14,839 nt of DNA. It comes from Chryseobacterium shigense (GTDB taxonomy: Bacteria > Bacteroidota > Bacteroidia > Flavobacteriales > Weeksellaceae). The notes beneath the pieces were generated by a model, which saw only the letters and a list, made by a program, of their open reading frames with translations, was not told the DNA's origin and made no database searches. The stretch's first letter is position 1, and each line of letters starts with the position of its first letter. Position numbers and translations under genes: made by a program. Of the stretch, positions 1 to 6,302 are shown piece by piece. The stretch covers positions 1 through 14,839 of the forward strand of contig NZ_JACHLC010000011.1 in assembly GCF_014207845.1 (NCBI RefSeq), read 5' to 3'.

Positions 1-95
1 AATCAATTAATTCCATGAATTTAATTTTTGAAAAACAAAGATAAAAATAAAAACGACATATAAAAACATCTGTCATATATAAATAGCGTAACAAA
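1..95. repeat. Terminal direct repeat, left copy (circular overlap)
   Basis: These 95 bases are identical to the last 95 bases of the window (14745-14839). This is the usual signature of a circular molecule written out past its own start. Joining the two copies gives a circle of 14,744 bp and makes the initiator gene continuous with the iterons that follow. The left copy holds the first five codons of rep on the minus strand (start codon complement at 14-16), its promoter and an inverted half-iteron. It is not a biological duplication. Confidence 0.95.
36..65 (-). promoter_or_regulatory. Promoter of rep with embedded inverted half-iteron
   Basis: On the minus strand TATCTTTG (36-43) matches the Bacteroidota -7 consensus TAnnTTTG and lies about 20 bases before the rep start codon. 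An exact TTTG -33 box is missing; only a T run (62-66) is at the right distance. Between the two boxes, bases 48-57 (TAAAAACGAC on the plus strand) match ten bases of the reverse complement of the iteron. The same sequence recurs at 14780-14809. I infer that Rep binds here and represses its own gene, as is known for Rep_3 plasmids such as R6K and pPS10. Confidence 0.55.
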
Positions 96-200
96 CTTAT
101 AAAAGGTCGTTTTTAGCTTATAAAAGGTCGTTTTTAGCTTATAAAAGGTCGTTTTTAGCTTATAAAAGGTCGTTTTTAGCTTATAAAAGGTCGTTTTTAA
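96..200 (+). repeat. Five tandem 21-bp iterons (replication origin)
   Basis: Five head-to-tail 21-bp units start at 96, 117, 138, 159 and 180, with no spacer. Each contains TTATAAAAGGTCGTTTTTA; the first four are identical and the fifth differs only in its last base. On the circle they lie about 80 bp upstream of the rep start codon. Direct repeats beside a Rep_3 gene are the known binding sites of that initiator family, and a 21-bp period places Rep on nearly the same helix face. The window breaks exactly at the array edge (95/96), so the copy number could be wrong if the array was collapsed in assembly. Confidence 0.9.
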
Positions 201-295
201 AATTATAAACCACTGTAAATTAATAGGTTACAAAGCCTTAAAATACTAAAGTAAGAAAGTAATAAATATTTTAAAAAATACGTTTGTTCAAAAGG
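201..295. other. AT-rich stretch beside the iterons, probable DNA unwinding element
   Basis: Directly after the iterons comes a stretch made almost only of A and T (for example AATATTTTAAAAAATA near 266-281). No gene fits here. In iteron plasmids the melting region lies beside the iterons, so this is the natural candidate. I found no clear DnaA box. The functional call is inference from position and composition. Confidence 0.45.
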
Positions 296-411
296 ACTTT
301 TAGGTTTTCTATTGGAGCGAAAATTTTTCCTGTCATTCTGTCATGTGCGGTGTGCAAGAAAAACAAAAAGAACGAAAACCAGTTTTTATAAGTCGGCTTG
401 GGCGGGCGGTC

Positions 412-446
412 TTATGCTTTGCATAATAATTTATGATAGATAAATT
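412..446. repeat. Two adjacent small perfect hairpins
   Basis: TTATGC (412-417) pairs with GCATAA (421-426) across a three-base loop. Directly after it AATTTAT (428-434) pairs with ATAAATT (440-446) across a five-base loop. Both stems are perfect. Such pairs occur in single-strand initiation sites and in oriT regions; which applies here is unknown. Confidence 0.5.
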
Positions 447-616
447 CTATTAAATGCGTGATCAATCGGTGAGCTGTCGTGCGGAGTGATCGGAGCGATA
501 CCGCTTCCGGAACAGGCTTTATTTTTTCTCTTCAGCTTTTCTGTTTTTACCCCTTGTTTTTTGCAGAATGTTTGGAGTGTTTTGTTTCGGTTCTGGGCGG
601 TGCGCTGATCTGAAGT

Positions 617-634
617 ATTACTTTTTTAAGTAAT
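617..634. repeat. Perfect 7-bp hairpin with T loop
   Basis: ATTACTT (617-623) and AAGTAAT (628-634) form a perfect stem around a loop of four T. It sits in the putative oriT region and could be a relaxosome protein site. It lacks the trailing T run of a terminator. Confidence 0.45.
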
Positions 635-773
635 CCGGTTTAGGGTAAAGCTGGGCGATCTTCCGGAATGTGGGGGAGCTGTACCTGTAAAAAATGTGGC
701 TATGTTGCATGATAAATGAAAATTGCGTAAATTGGCGTTAAAAACTATGTATATAGTAAGGGCAAGTAGTACC

Positions 774-787
774 TTTTGACGTCAAAA
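774..787. repeat. 14-bp perfect palindrome
   Basis: TTTTGACGTCAAAA reads the same on both strands. It lies about 260 bp upstream of the mobC start. A dyad like this is a plausible operator or relaxosome site, for example for the ribbon-helix-helix MobC protein. A ten-base part of it, TTTGACGTCA, also occurs at 12611-12620. Confidence 0.45.
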
Positions 788-952
788 ACCTACGCTATCG
801 CTCCGATTTCCGCCACAAAAGGACAACTTGGTTTATTCCTATCGTCATAAACGGAAAGTGCGAACGCTTAAGGATTACAGTACACTTTTAACGGATAGAC
901 CTACATAGTTACATTTTATATAGTCGGAAAAAACAAAGGGGAAAAAATAAAA

Positions 953-971
953 GCTCTCCAAAATGGAGAGC
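953..971 (-). terminator. Hairpin upstream of mobC, terminator-like on the minus strand
   Basis: GCTCTCCA (953-960) and TGGAGAGC (964-971) form a perfect 8-bp stem with a three-base loop. On the minus strand the stem is followed directly by TTTTATTTTTT, the layout of an intrinsic terminator. No minus-strand gene runs into it. It may end antisense transcripts from the mob region, or be a protein-binding dyad at the mob promoter that only resembles a terminator. Confidence 0.5.
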
Positions 972-1041
972 GTGGATTGATAAAGTATTCAAATCAGAAG
1001 AATAATTTGAGATACGTAAAAATAAAAAAAATAGCTGAATT

Positions 1042-1449
1042 ATGGAAGACCAAAATCCGGAAGACTGGGAATCTCTATTTAAAGAAGAATTTGAGAAAAC
1101 CGATAGACAAAACCAATATCGGGAAAGAGGAAAGCTCGGAGGTCGCCCGAAAATCAGCGAACCAAAAACCGAACGTCTTGCGCTTCGTTTTACTCCTTTG
1201 GAAATGAAAAGGCTGAAAGAAAGAGCGGATAAAAAAAAACTGAAGCTCACCGAATACAGCCGAATTATACTGCTTGAAAAAGAACTTCCGGACTATGAAA
1301 AAAACATCATGCTAACGGAGTATGCAACGAATTTCCGGAGAATCGGCAATTATATGAAGAAAGAAATGTTTACCGAAAAAGAACGAGCAGATCTGCTCAA
1401 GGAAATTGAGGACACTATAAAAGGGATTAAAACACAGATCAAATGGTAA
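1042..1449 (+). CDS. mobC: MobC-like relaxosome accessory protein
   Basis: This 135-residue protein has a charged N-terminus followed by a ribbon-helix-helix-like segment (about 44-78: a short strand around LALRFT, a helix with MKRLKERADKKKL, then LTEYSRIILL). The C-terminal half is helical and charged. This is the pattern of the Bacteroidota MobC/BmgB-type accessory proteins, which bind oriT, help the relaxase nick DNA and often repress their own operon. The chosen start begins MEDQNPEDW. Its last codons overlap the relaxase start by 7 bases, so the two are probably translationally coupled. A weak promoter may lie near 1003-1009 (TAATTTG). The family call is firm; DNA binding at oriT is inferred. 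Confidence 0.85.
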   Translation: MEDQNPEDWESLFKEEFEKTDRQNQYRERGKLGGRPKISEPKTERLALRFTPLEMKRLKERADKKKLKLTEYSRIILLEKELPDYEKNIMLTEYATNFRRIGNYMKKEMFTEKERADLLKEIEDTIKGIKTQIKW

Positions 1450-2210
1450 TATCTGCATCAACAAGAAATGTAAGTTCTGCATCCATCCAGTACCAACAGA
1501 GCGACAAGGAGCAGAGCGTGGAAGTGTGCCGTAACGGACTATCCGGAGAGAAGCCGAAAGAGCTGTTTGAAGAATTTAAACAGGTTGCCGATCTGAACAC
1601 CCGAACGGAGAAAAAATATGTTACGGCTGTGATCTCTCCCCCAAAGGAATACAGTAAGGATTTAAGCCTTAATGATTGGGCGAAACTGGCAGAGGACTAT
1701 TTAAAGCGTGAGGGCATAGAAAAGAATAATCAATATTTAGTGCATCTGCATCAATCTACGGACGATAAACACCTGCATATTATAGCGAACAGGATCGATT
1801 TTCATGGTAAAAATCAGGTTACGAGCCATAATATAGGAGAAAGGGCAACCGGACACGCTGAAGTATTATCGAAAGAGCGGAACTGGAAGACTGCACAAGA
1901 GATCACCGGAGAGAAGAAAGCGGAAATTAAAAACGTGCTTCTTCAGGAAAAAGGACAGAGTAAAAGCCTGAGCGATTTAGTAAACCGCATGGATAAGCGA
2001 GGTTATATTATGCAGATCAGCGAGAACTCGAAAGGCTTAAACGGTGCAAGGATCATCCCGAAAGCCGATATCAATATGAATCCTTCCGTTTTGGAAAAAG
2101 TAACGAAACAGGGCTTTAAATTAAGCGATATCGACCCGAAATTAAAGATTAAGGAAATCGCCTTAGACCTTGCAAAAAGCATCGGAAAAGACAGAGGAAT
2201 GTCGATGTAA
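1443..2210 (+). CDS. Relaxase / mobilization nuclease
   Basis: This 255-residue protein is a relaxase of the Relaxase/mobilization nuclease family (PF03432 type, probably MOBP). It should nick one strand at oriT and carry it into the recipient. The histidine motif of these HUH enzymes is clear: HLHQ at 101-104 followed by DDKHLHI (107-113), giving an H-x-H metal site at H110 and H112. Tyr17 is the candidate catalytic tyrosine, by position only. The segment after it (about 125-160, with GERATGHAEV) is typical of Bacteroidota members. The protein is shorter than many relaxases and has no helicase or primase extension. Its start overlaps mobC by 7 bases. Confidence 0.88.
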   Translation: MVISASTRNVSSASIQYQQSDKEQSVEVCRNGLSGEKPKELFEEFKQVADLNTRTEKKYVTAVISPPKEYSKDLSLNDWAKLAEDYLKREGIEKNNQYLVHLHQSTDDKHLHIIANRIDFHGKNQVTSHNIGERATGHAEVLSKERNWKTAQEITGEKKAEIKNVLLQEKGQSKSLSDLVNRMDKRGYIMQISENSKGLNGARIIPKADINMNPSVLEKVTKQGFKLSDIDPKLKIKEIALDLAKSIGKDRGMSM

Positions 2211-2239
2211 AACCAAAAAATAGTAAAAATTATACAATT

Positions 2240-2806
2240 ATGGAAGAACAGAACAATCAAAACCCAAGTTCCGGACGGCTTAACCCAGTGGAACTACTGG
2301 AACAGCTCAAAACGACAACGGAAGCCCTGCACAGGGAATCCAACAACTTAAACTCCGGAGTTTCCGGAATGGATAAAAAGCTGAAGGAAAGCAGAGAGCT
2401 GATCGATCACAGCCTGAAAGAACTCAGGGAGAGCGTTATGGATATCAGGGTTAATATTTCCCCTGAAGATATCCGGAAGCTCGAAACCTACAAAGACTAT
2501 TTTAAGCATTATAAACCTGTGCTGTATATTTCCCTGTTTGTCATGCTGTCAGGTTGGGGCTTGGCTCTATTTGGCGGTTATTCCGGAATCAAATATTATA
2601 AAGAAAGTGTGCGCACAAAACAGGAGATCAGGGGCGAAGTCCTTCAGGAAATTAACCAAGACGGAAATGTTATCGTATCTAAGGAGCAATGGGAAAATTA
2701 TAAGTTTCAGAATGAAGTGCTGAAAGAATGGAAGAAAACCAACCCTGAAGACAGCAAATCTCTTATGGATTATGGTAACGGATATAAAGCAAAACAAAGG
2801 AAATGA
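2240..2806 (+). CDS. Mobilization-associated coiled-coil membrane protein
   Basis: The 188 residues divide into a polar, heptad-like helical N-terminal part (about 15-75), one strong hydrophobic segment (about 94-116, including LFVMLSGWGLALFGG) and a charged C-terminal tail. I recognise the type from Bacteroidota mobilization modules, where a short one-pass membrane protein follows the relaxase, but it has no assigned biochemical role. It starts 29 bases after the relaxase stop, on the same strand, and should be in the same transcript. It may anchor the relaxosome at the membrane near the coupling protein; that is inference from position and topology. TCCGGA occurs five times within this gene. 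Confidence 0.7.
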   Translation: MEEQNNQNPSSGRLNPVELLEQLKTTTEALHRESNNLNSGVSGMDKKLKESRELIDHSLKELRESVMDIRVNISPEDIRKLETYKDYFKHYKPVLYISLFVMLSGWGLALFGGYSGIKYYKESVRTKQEIRGEVLQEINQDGNVIVSKEQWENYKFQNEVLKEWKKTNPEDSKSLMDYGNGYKAKQRK

Positions 2807-2848
2807 TGTTTTTTCCGACTATTAAAGGGATTTAAGGCGGTGAGACTT

Positions 2849-2866
2849 GGATAAAAATTTTTATCC
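2849..2866. repeat. 18-bp perfect palindrome with nick-site-like edge
   Basis: GGATAAAAATTTTTATCC is perfectly self-complementary. Its right edge continues as TATCCTGG (2862-2869), which matches the first seven bases of the IncP-type nic consensus YATCCTG|Y, with G instead of a pyrimidine after the cut. It may be an operator, a weak terminator or, less likely, part of the transfer origin. The same heptamer-like string also occurs by chance in coding parts of the window, so this is weak evidence for nicking. Confidence 0.4.
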
Positions 2867-2951
2867 TGGTCAATCTCCGGAGTAGAGAAAGGAGAAGCCA
2901 GTACGGAAGCAGAATTTTAGTTAATTGCGCATAAATCGGCTACGCCTACTC

Positions 2952-2991
2952 ATGTATGTTGAGGAGAATTATAAATTCTCTCAACATACAT
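2952..2991. repeat. Long near-perfect inverted repeat
   Basis: The left arm (2952-2970, starting ATGTATGTTGAG) and the right arm (2974-2991, ending CTCAACATACAT) pair over 18 bp with a single extra G in the left arm and a three-base ATA centre. No T run follows on either strand, so it is not a standard intrinsic terminator. The size and symmetry suit a binding site for a dimeric protein, such as a recombinase or regulator, or a structured RNA or cruciform. Confidence 0.7.
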
Positions 2992-3011
2992 TCGGGAGAA
3001 ATTTGTGTTTT

Positions 3012-3039
3012 TAGACAGTTCAAAAGGCTGTCTATTTTT
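3012..3039 (+). terminator. Probable terminator of the mob operon
   Basis: TAGACAG (3012-3018) pairs with CTGTCTA (3028-3034) across a nine-base loop, and TTTTT follows directly. This is a modest intrinsic terminator on the plus strand, 206 bases after the last mob gene. The stem is only 7 bp, so read-through into the coupling-protein gene is possible. Confidence 0.5.
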
Positions 3040-3046
3040 ATATTTG
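3039..3046 (+). promoter_or_regulatory. Possible -7 promoter box for the coupling-protein gene
   Basis: TATATTTG matches TAnnTTTG exactly and comes right after the terminator-like hairpin. No TTTG -33 box stands at the expected distance upstream; the hairpin arm occupies that place. The transcript would have a leader of about 120 bases before 3174. Confidence 0.35.
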
Positions 3047-3173
3047 TATGAAAGAGGGAAAACTCAATTTCTTACAAACCCTCAAATTAAAAAATTATTG
3101 AATATTCATAAGGTTTTTAGCGTTGAGTTTATAAAAATGGGATAATGTAAGAAATGCTAATAAAATTAGAAAT

Positions 3174-4991
3174 ATGAACGGATTAGGATTGCAACAGCTT
3201 TTTAAAGCGATACTTTTTATTATATGTATAGCACTTATAAGCATGAATATTATGTTTGTAACTGCACCCATTGCAAAATACATCGTTCCGGAGAAAGCTC
3301 TCAATTCTCCGCTCGGACTGTTTATGAGAGCGCCTTTGTATATTTCGCTCGGTTTTTCCTTATTTGCCCTCTCATTCTGGCATATTGCCTATAAGCTCGG
3401 AAAGTTTCAGAACTTTACCACAGGACTAATGTATGTAGGGATTTTTACCGGAGTATTCGTATTTGTGGCAGGATTTACCGCAGAAAAATTAAAACCTATG
3501 TTCGGAAATTTTGCCCTGCTCCTGTTTTTAGTTCCTATCCTCGTCTCTGGGTTCTACCTTGTGCGAGACTTCCGGAAACCGAAGCAGAAAAAAGCTGAAG
3601 AGCAGAAATTTTCAGATAAAAAGAATGATGAAAGCCTGAATTTCAATACAAAATCCGGAATTATCCAGTTAGCCAATCCGTACAGGGGTATTTATATTCA
3701 GGGCGGTGCAGGATCAGGAAAAAGCGGTAGCATTTTTGAACCGATCATTAAACAGGTTGCAGAACAGGGCTACACCGGAATACTGTATGATTTTAAAAGT
3801 CCGGAGCTTACGGATAAAGTAAGGGGAAGCTATTACGGAAAGGCAGTAGCGTTCCGAAACGTAGATTTTAAGAATCCGCACCAAAGCGACAGGATTAACC
3901 CGATAGCACCGCATTATTTAACAAAAAGCGTGATTGCTATTGAGTATTCTCAGGCACTTGTCAACAATCTCATTCCGGAAAGCATCAAGAAGTCTGATTT
4001 TTGGAGCAACAATACAAAAATGATAATTGCAGGGGTAATCTGGTGGCTGAGAGAGGAACATCCGGAATACTGCACGATCCCCCATGCGATCAGTTTACTG
4101 CTTCATACCAATATAAAATCGTTACTGGAGAAGATCTCGCAGAACTATGAAGCCGGAGGAATGGTTGCATCACTCAGGCAGTCGGTAGAAAATGAAGCGC
4201 AGAACCAAGTAGCCGGAATCCTTTCAACCATTCAGACCGCAGTCGCACAGCTCAATACGAAAGATGTGTTTTGGATATTATCAAAAAATGATGTCGATTT
4301 AAACCTGAATAACCCCGAAAAACCGACTTTTTTATGCTTAGGTAACGACAGCACTCTGCCACAGGTTTACGCCCCTATAATATCGCTTATTATCAGCGTA
4401 GGAATGCGACAGATGAATAAACCGAGACAGCAAAAAAGTGTTGTTCTGCTCGATGAAGCTCCCACGATCTACATTCCGAATATTGAACAGATACCGGCAA
4501 CAGCCAGAAGCAATAAAATTGCGACTATTTTCGGGGTTCAGGACTTCAGCCAGTTGGTAGATAATTACGGAGAAGATAAAGCTCAGATCATTATTTCCAA
4601 TTTAGGAAACCAGTTTTTCGGAAGAGTAACCAACGGCAGAACCGCAGAAATGGTCAAGACTTTATTTTCAAAAGAAGACCGAACCTACATCAATAAAAAC
4701 ACCGGAACAGGAACAAGCGGACAGCTCATTCACACCCAGAGCAACCAAAGCTCCGGCAGGAGTGAGAGCATTCAGGAACGTGACAGGGTAAAAGTCAGCG
4801 ATCTGATTAACCTGAACACTGGAGAGTTTTACGGCATCATTGCTGAAGGACAGCCTAAAGAGTTTTTAAAAACGCAGTTTTTAGAAGATCATGCAGAGAG
4901 CAGAGAGAATGACAAACGCCCTGTAACCGATAAGGAAATGCAGGAAAATTATTTTAGGATCATCGAGGAAGCCAAAGCAATTGTAAGCTAA
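3174..4991 (+). CDS. VirD4/TraG-type coupling protein (T4CP)
   Basis: This 605-residue membrane ATPase links the relaxosome to a type IV secretion channel and drives DNA transfer. The N-terminus has about four hydrophobic segments (near 9-30, 52-72, 83-101 and 110-130). The cytoplasmic ATPase part has a Walker A motif GGAGSGKS (177-184) and a Walker B motif VVLLDEAP (423-430), followed by the GVQDFSQL stretch (454-461) typical of TraG/VirD4 proteins. Length and order fit the family, and no frame break is visible. No channel genes exist on the plasmid, so this protein probably adapts the relaxosome to a channel supplied by another element. Its stop codon overlaps the end of the convergent cargo operon by 4 bases. 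Confidence 0.92.
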   Translation: MNGLGLQQLFKAILFIICIALISMNIMFVTAPIAKYIVPEKALNSPLGLFMRAPLYISLGFSLFALSFWHIAYKLGKFQNFTTGLMYVGIFTGVFVFVAGFTAEKLKPMFGNFALLLFLVPILVSGFYLVRDFRKPKQKKAEEQKFSDKKNDESLNFNTKSGIIQLANPYRGIYIQGGAGSGKSGSIFEPIIKQVAEQGYTGILYDFKSPELTDKVRGSYYGKAVAFRNVDFKNPHQSDRINPIAPHYLTKSVIAIEYSQALVNNLIPESIKKSDFWSNNTKMIIAGVIWWLREEHPEYCTIPHAISLLLHTNIKSLLEKISQNYEAGGMVASLRQSVENEAQNQVAGILSTIQTAVAQLNTKDVFWILSKNDVDLNLNNPEKPTFLCLGNDSTLPQVYAPIISLIISVGMRQMNKPRQQKSVVLLDEAPTIYIPNIEQIPATARSNKIATIFGVQDFSQLVDNYGEDKAQIIISNLGNQFFGRVTNGRTAEMVKTLFSKEDRTYINKNTGTGTSGQLIHTQSNQSSGRSESIQERDRVKVSDLINLNTGEFYGIIAEGQPKEFLKTQFLEDHAESRENDKRPVTDKEMQENYFRIIEEAKAIVS

Positions 4992-5182
4992 AATTTGTCG
5001 ATAATACTGCACGAATCACCATCATAAAAAATCCACTGCTGACCGTTATCATCGGTAAAATGAACTTCTTTATTATCCGGATAATAAAGCCCTACGAATC
5101 TTTCGCCTATCTGAATTGTAGAGCCTTGTTGTAATTCCTGTTCAATTTTTAGGACTTCAAAAATAACATGATACTCAGTCAT
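4988..5182 (-). CDS. Small hypothetical protein, last gene of the immunity-like block
   Basis: I do not recognise this 64-residue protein. It is acidic and looks strand-rich (FVGLYYPDNKEVHFTDDNG, then QQWIFYDGD), with no signal peptide or membrane segment, so it should be cytoplasmic. Its start overlaps the stop of the preceding gene by one base (TAATG), which argues that it is truly translated, by re-initiation. Its stop overlaps the stop of the coupling-protein gene on the other strand by 4 bases. Given its place at the end of the block it may be a small immunity protein, but no sequence motif shows this. Confidence 0.6.
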   Translation of the reverse strand: MTEYHVIFEVLKIEQELQQGSTIQIGERFVGLYYPDNKEVHFTDDNGQQWIFYDGDSCSIIDKF

Positions 5183-5538
5183 TATACACTTAATAAATTT
5201 TCATCGAACCAAATATCTTCATAACCTTTGCTATCTATCAAAAAACGATTTCCTGCCGGAAGTCCTAAATATGGTATAACAAAAGAAGCAATGTCTAATA
5301 AATGATATGCGTGTAACGGTTGGAAAAAATTAACTTCATCAGGGTTAAAATCTTCTCCTGACCATATATACCAACCATTTAAAGTTTTTGTTCGAGAGTG
5401 TCTTAATCCATTTATTTGAATATTGGGATTAAAATTTTTACCCAATGCAATTAGTGTATCTAATTCAACCAAATCTGAAATTTGAGAATATTTCATGCAA
5501 ATCTTTAGTTGTTTTTCTAAATAATATTTATTCATCAT
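5182..5538 (-). CDS. Putative immunity protein (GWYIW...YEDIWFD type)
   Basis: This 118-residue cytoplasmic protein has a clear series of conserved-looking blocks: GWYIWSGE (55-62), FFQPLH (71-76), YLGLPAGNRFLID (90-102) and YEDIWFD (106-112). I know this pattern from small proteins in polymorphic-toxin loci; it resembles the Imm33/DUF2185 type, but I cannot confirm the family. It overlaps the upstream gene by four bases (ATGA) and the downstream one by one. Two adjacent ATG codons give a start of MMNKYY or MNKYY. It is probably protective against a toxin not encoded here, or an accessory to the local one. Confidence 0.7.
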   Translation of the reverse strand: MMNKYYLEKQLKICMKYSQISDLVELDTLIALGKNFNPNIQINGLRHSRTKTLNGWYIWSGEDFNPDEVNFFQPLHAYHLLDIASFVIPYLGLPAGNRFLIDSKGYEDIWFDENLLSV

Positions 5539-6302
5539 TCAACAAGATTTAATACTTTCCACTCTCCCTCATTAGATCGCCATACCCATAATTTATTGAA
5601 TGTGAAATTTCCGTTTTGATAGATAACTTTTTCTTCAATTAATCGCTGATCCTGTTTTTCTTCTAAAAGAGTAAAACACCTTTCTATATTTTCGAAATTT
5701 GGAAATTCGTTTGATTGCAAAGTTTCAACCAAAGATGATTTTAACGCTTCTTTTATTTTATTTTTAATCTCTTCGGTAATGATTGCACCTCTTTCCTCCA
5801 GTAAATTTTTTGCTTCCATTTCAAAATCTTTACAAGAAATTACCCCTTGTAAATTTTCATCAGAGTAGAAGTTTTCAATTTTAATAATTACACCCTCCGG
5901 AGTTGATGAATCAGGCTTGAAAAAATCATTTCCATCGTCAATTTTTACTCCAAAATCAATATCAAAGTTTAGTTTTGCTTCATCATCAAGAGTATTTCTA
6001 TAGTGCCTTATAGTATAACCGCCAATCAATCTTCCGTCTTCAATAATCATCCAGTCTATGACATTATCAATCATTATCTTTTGTGAAATACCGTTTTCAG
6101 CCAAGTTACCTAAGTAATAATTCCCTTCAATTTTTACATTTTCCAACCATACATAAACATCTTCATTATTTTTAAATTTAACAGAATTATATCCTGAAAC
6201 CTCAGTTATAATAAGGTCGTTAAAATACCATAAAGTATTTTTTGCCTTATATAAATTGTATTGATAAATATTATCTTCTTCGATTTTTGCACTATTATTC
6301 AT
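5535..6302 (-). CDS. DUF2314-like domain protein
   Basis: The 255 residues contain a DUF2314-like domain at about 48-101: a VYVWLENV strand, a YYLGNL turn, then DWMIIEDGRLIGGYTIRHY, which matches the family's typical end (DWMY..dGk.vGgyT.R). The rest (about 110-255) is acidic with a helical middle part (about 163-220) and an aromatic end (LWVWRSNEGEWK), and I do not recognise it. DUF2314 has no known enzymatic role and often appears near toxin-immunity genes. The start shares one base with the preceding stop (TAATG), and the stop overlaps the next start by four bases (ATGA). I see no signal peptide. A role in immunity is inference from context. Confidence 0.72.
   Translation of the reverse strand: MNNSAKIEEDNIYQYNLYKAKNTLWYFNDLIITEVSGYNSVKFKNNEDVYVWLENVKIEGNYYLGNLAENGISQKIMIDNVIDWMIIEDGRLIGGYTIRHYRNTLDDEAKLNFDIDFGVKIDDGNDFFKPDSSTPEGVIIKIENFYSDENLQGVISCKDFEMEAKNLLEERGAIITEEIKNKIKEALKSSLVETLQSNEFPNFENIERCFTLLEEKQDQRLIEEKVIYQNGNFTFNKLWVWRSNEGEWKVLNLVE

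Larger units (their letters stand above)
201..1041. other. Non-coding region between origin and mob operon, probable oriT region
   Basis: This 841-bp stretch has no convincing gene on either strand. It starts AT-rich and becomes more GC-rich from about 390, including a GGGCGGGCGG run. It is crowded with inverted repeats: 412-426, 428-446, 491-509, 617-634, 774-787 and 953-971. An 11-bp sequence at 490-500 recurs inverted at 797-807. Relaxase operons usually have their transfer origin directly upstream, so oriT is probably here, most likely between about 600 and 980. I cannot identify the nick site. Confidence 0.5.
2807..3173. other. Non-coding spacer between mob operon and coupling-protein gene
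   Basis: This 367-bp stretch has no substantial gene. It holds an 18-bp perfect palindrome (2849-2866), a long near-perfect hairpin (2952-2991), a terminator-like hairpin (3012-3039) and a possible -7 promoter box (3039-3046). A 17-codon open frame begins at 3048 and ends at 3101, but nothing supports its translation. The layout suggests that the mob operon ends here and that the coupling protein has its own promoter. Confidence 0.55.

Noticed and set aside
1..95. Real terminal repeat of a linear element
   Set aside because: The repeat is direct, contains the rep start and promoter, and closing the circle restores rep next to its iterons. A linear element would be expected to have inverted ends.
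96..200. Possible CRISPR array
   Set aside because: The 21-bp units are directly adjacent with no spacers, and no cas genes are present. They are iterons beside a Rep_3 gene.
977..1207. 76-codon plus-strand frame overlapping the mobC start
   Set aside because: It lies in another frame of mobC, has a Lys-rich product without features, and mobC has clear family support.
909..1250. 113-codon frame on the minus strand
   Set aside because: It is antisense to mobC, has a low-complexity Ser/Phe-rich product typical of reversed AT-rich coding DNA, and crosses the hairpin at 953-971.
2003..2260. 85-codon minus-strand frame over the end of the relaxase gene
   Set aside because: It is antisense to a gene with clear motifs and has a hydrophobic low-complexity product.
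3048..3101. 17-codon leader peptide before the coupling protein
   Set aside because: It begins two bases after the putative -7 box, so its start would probably lie before or at the transcription start.
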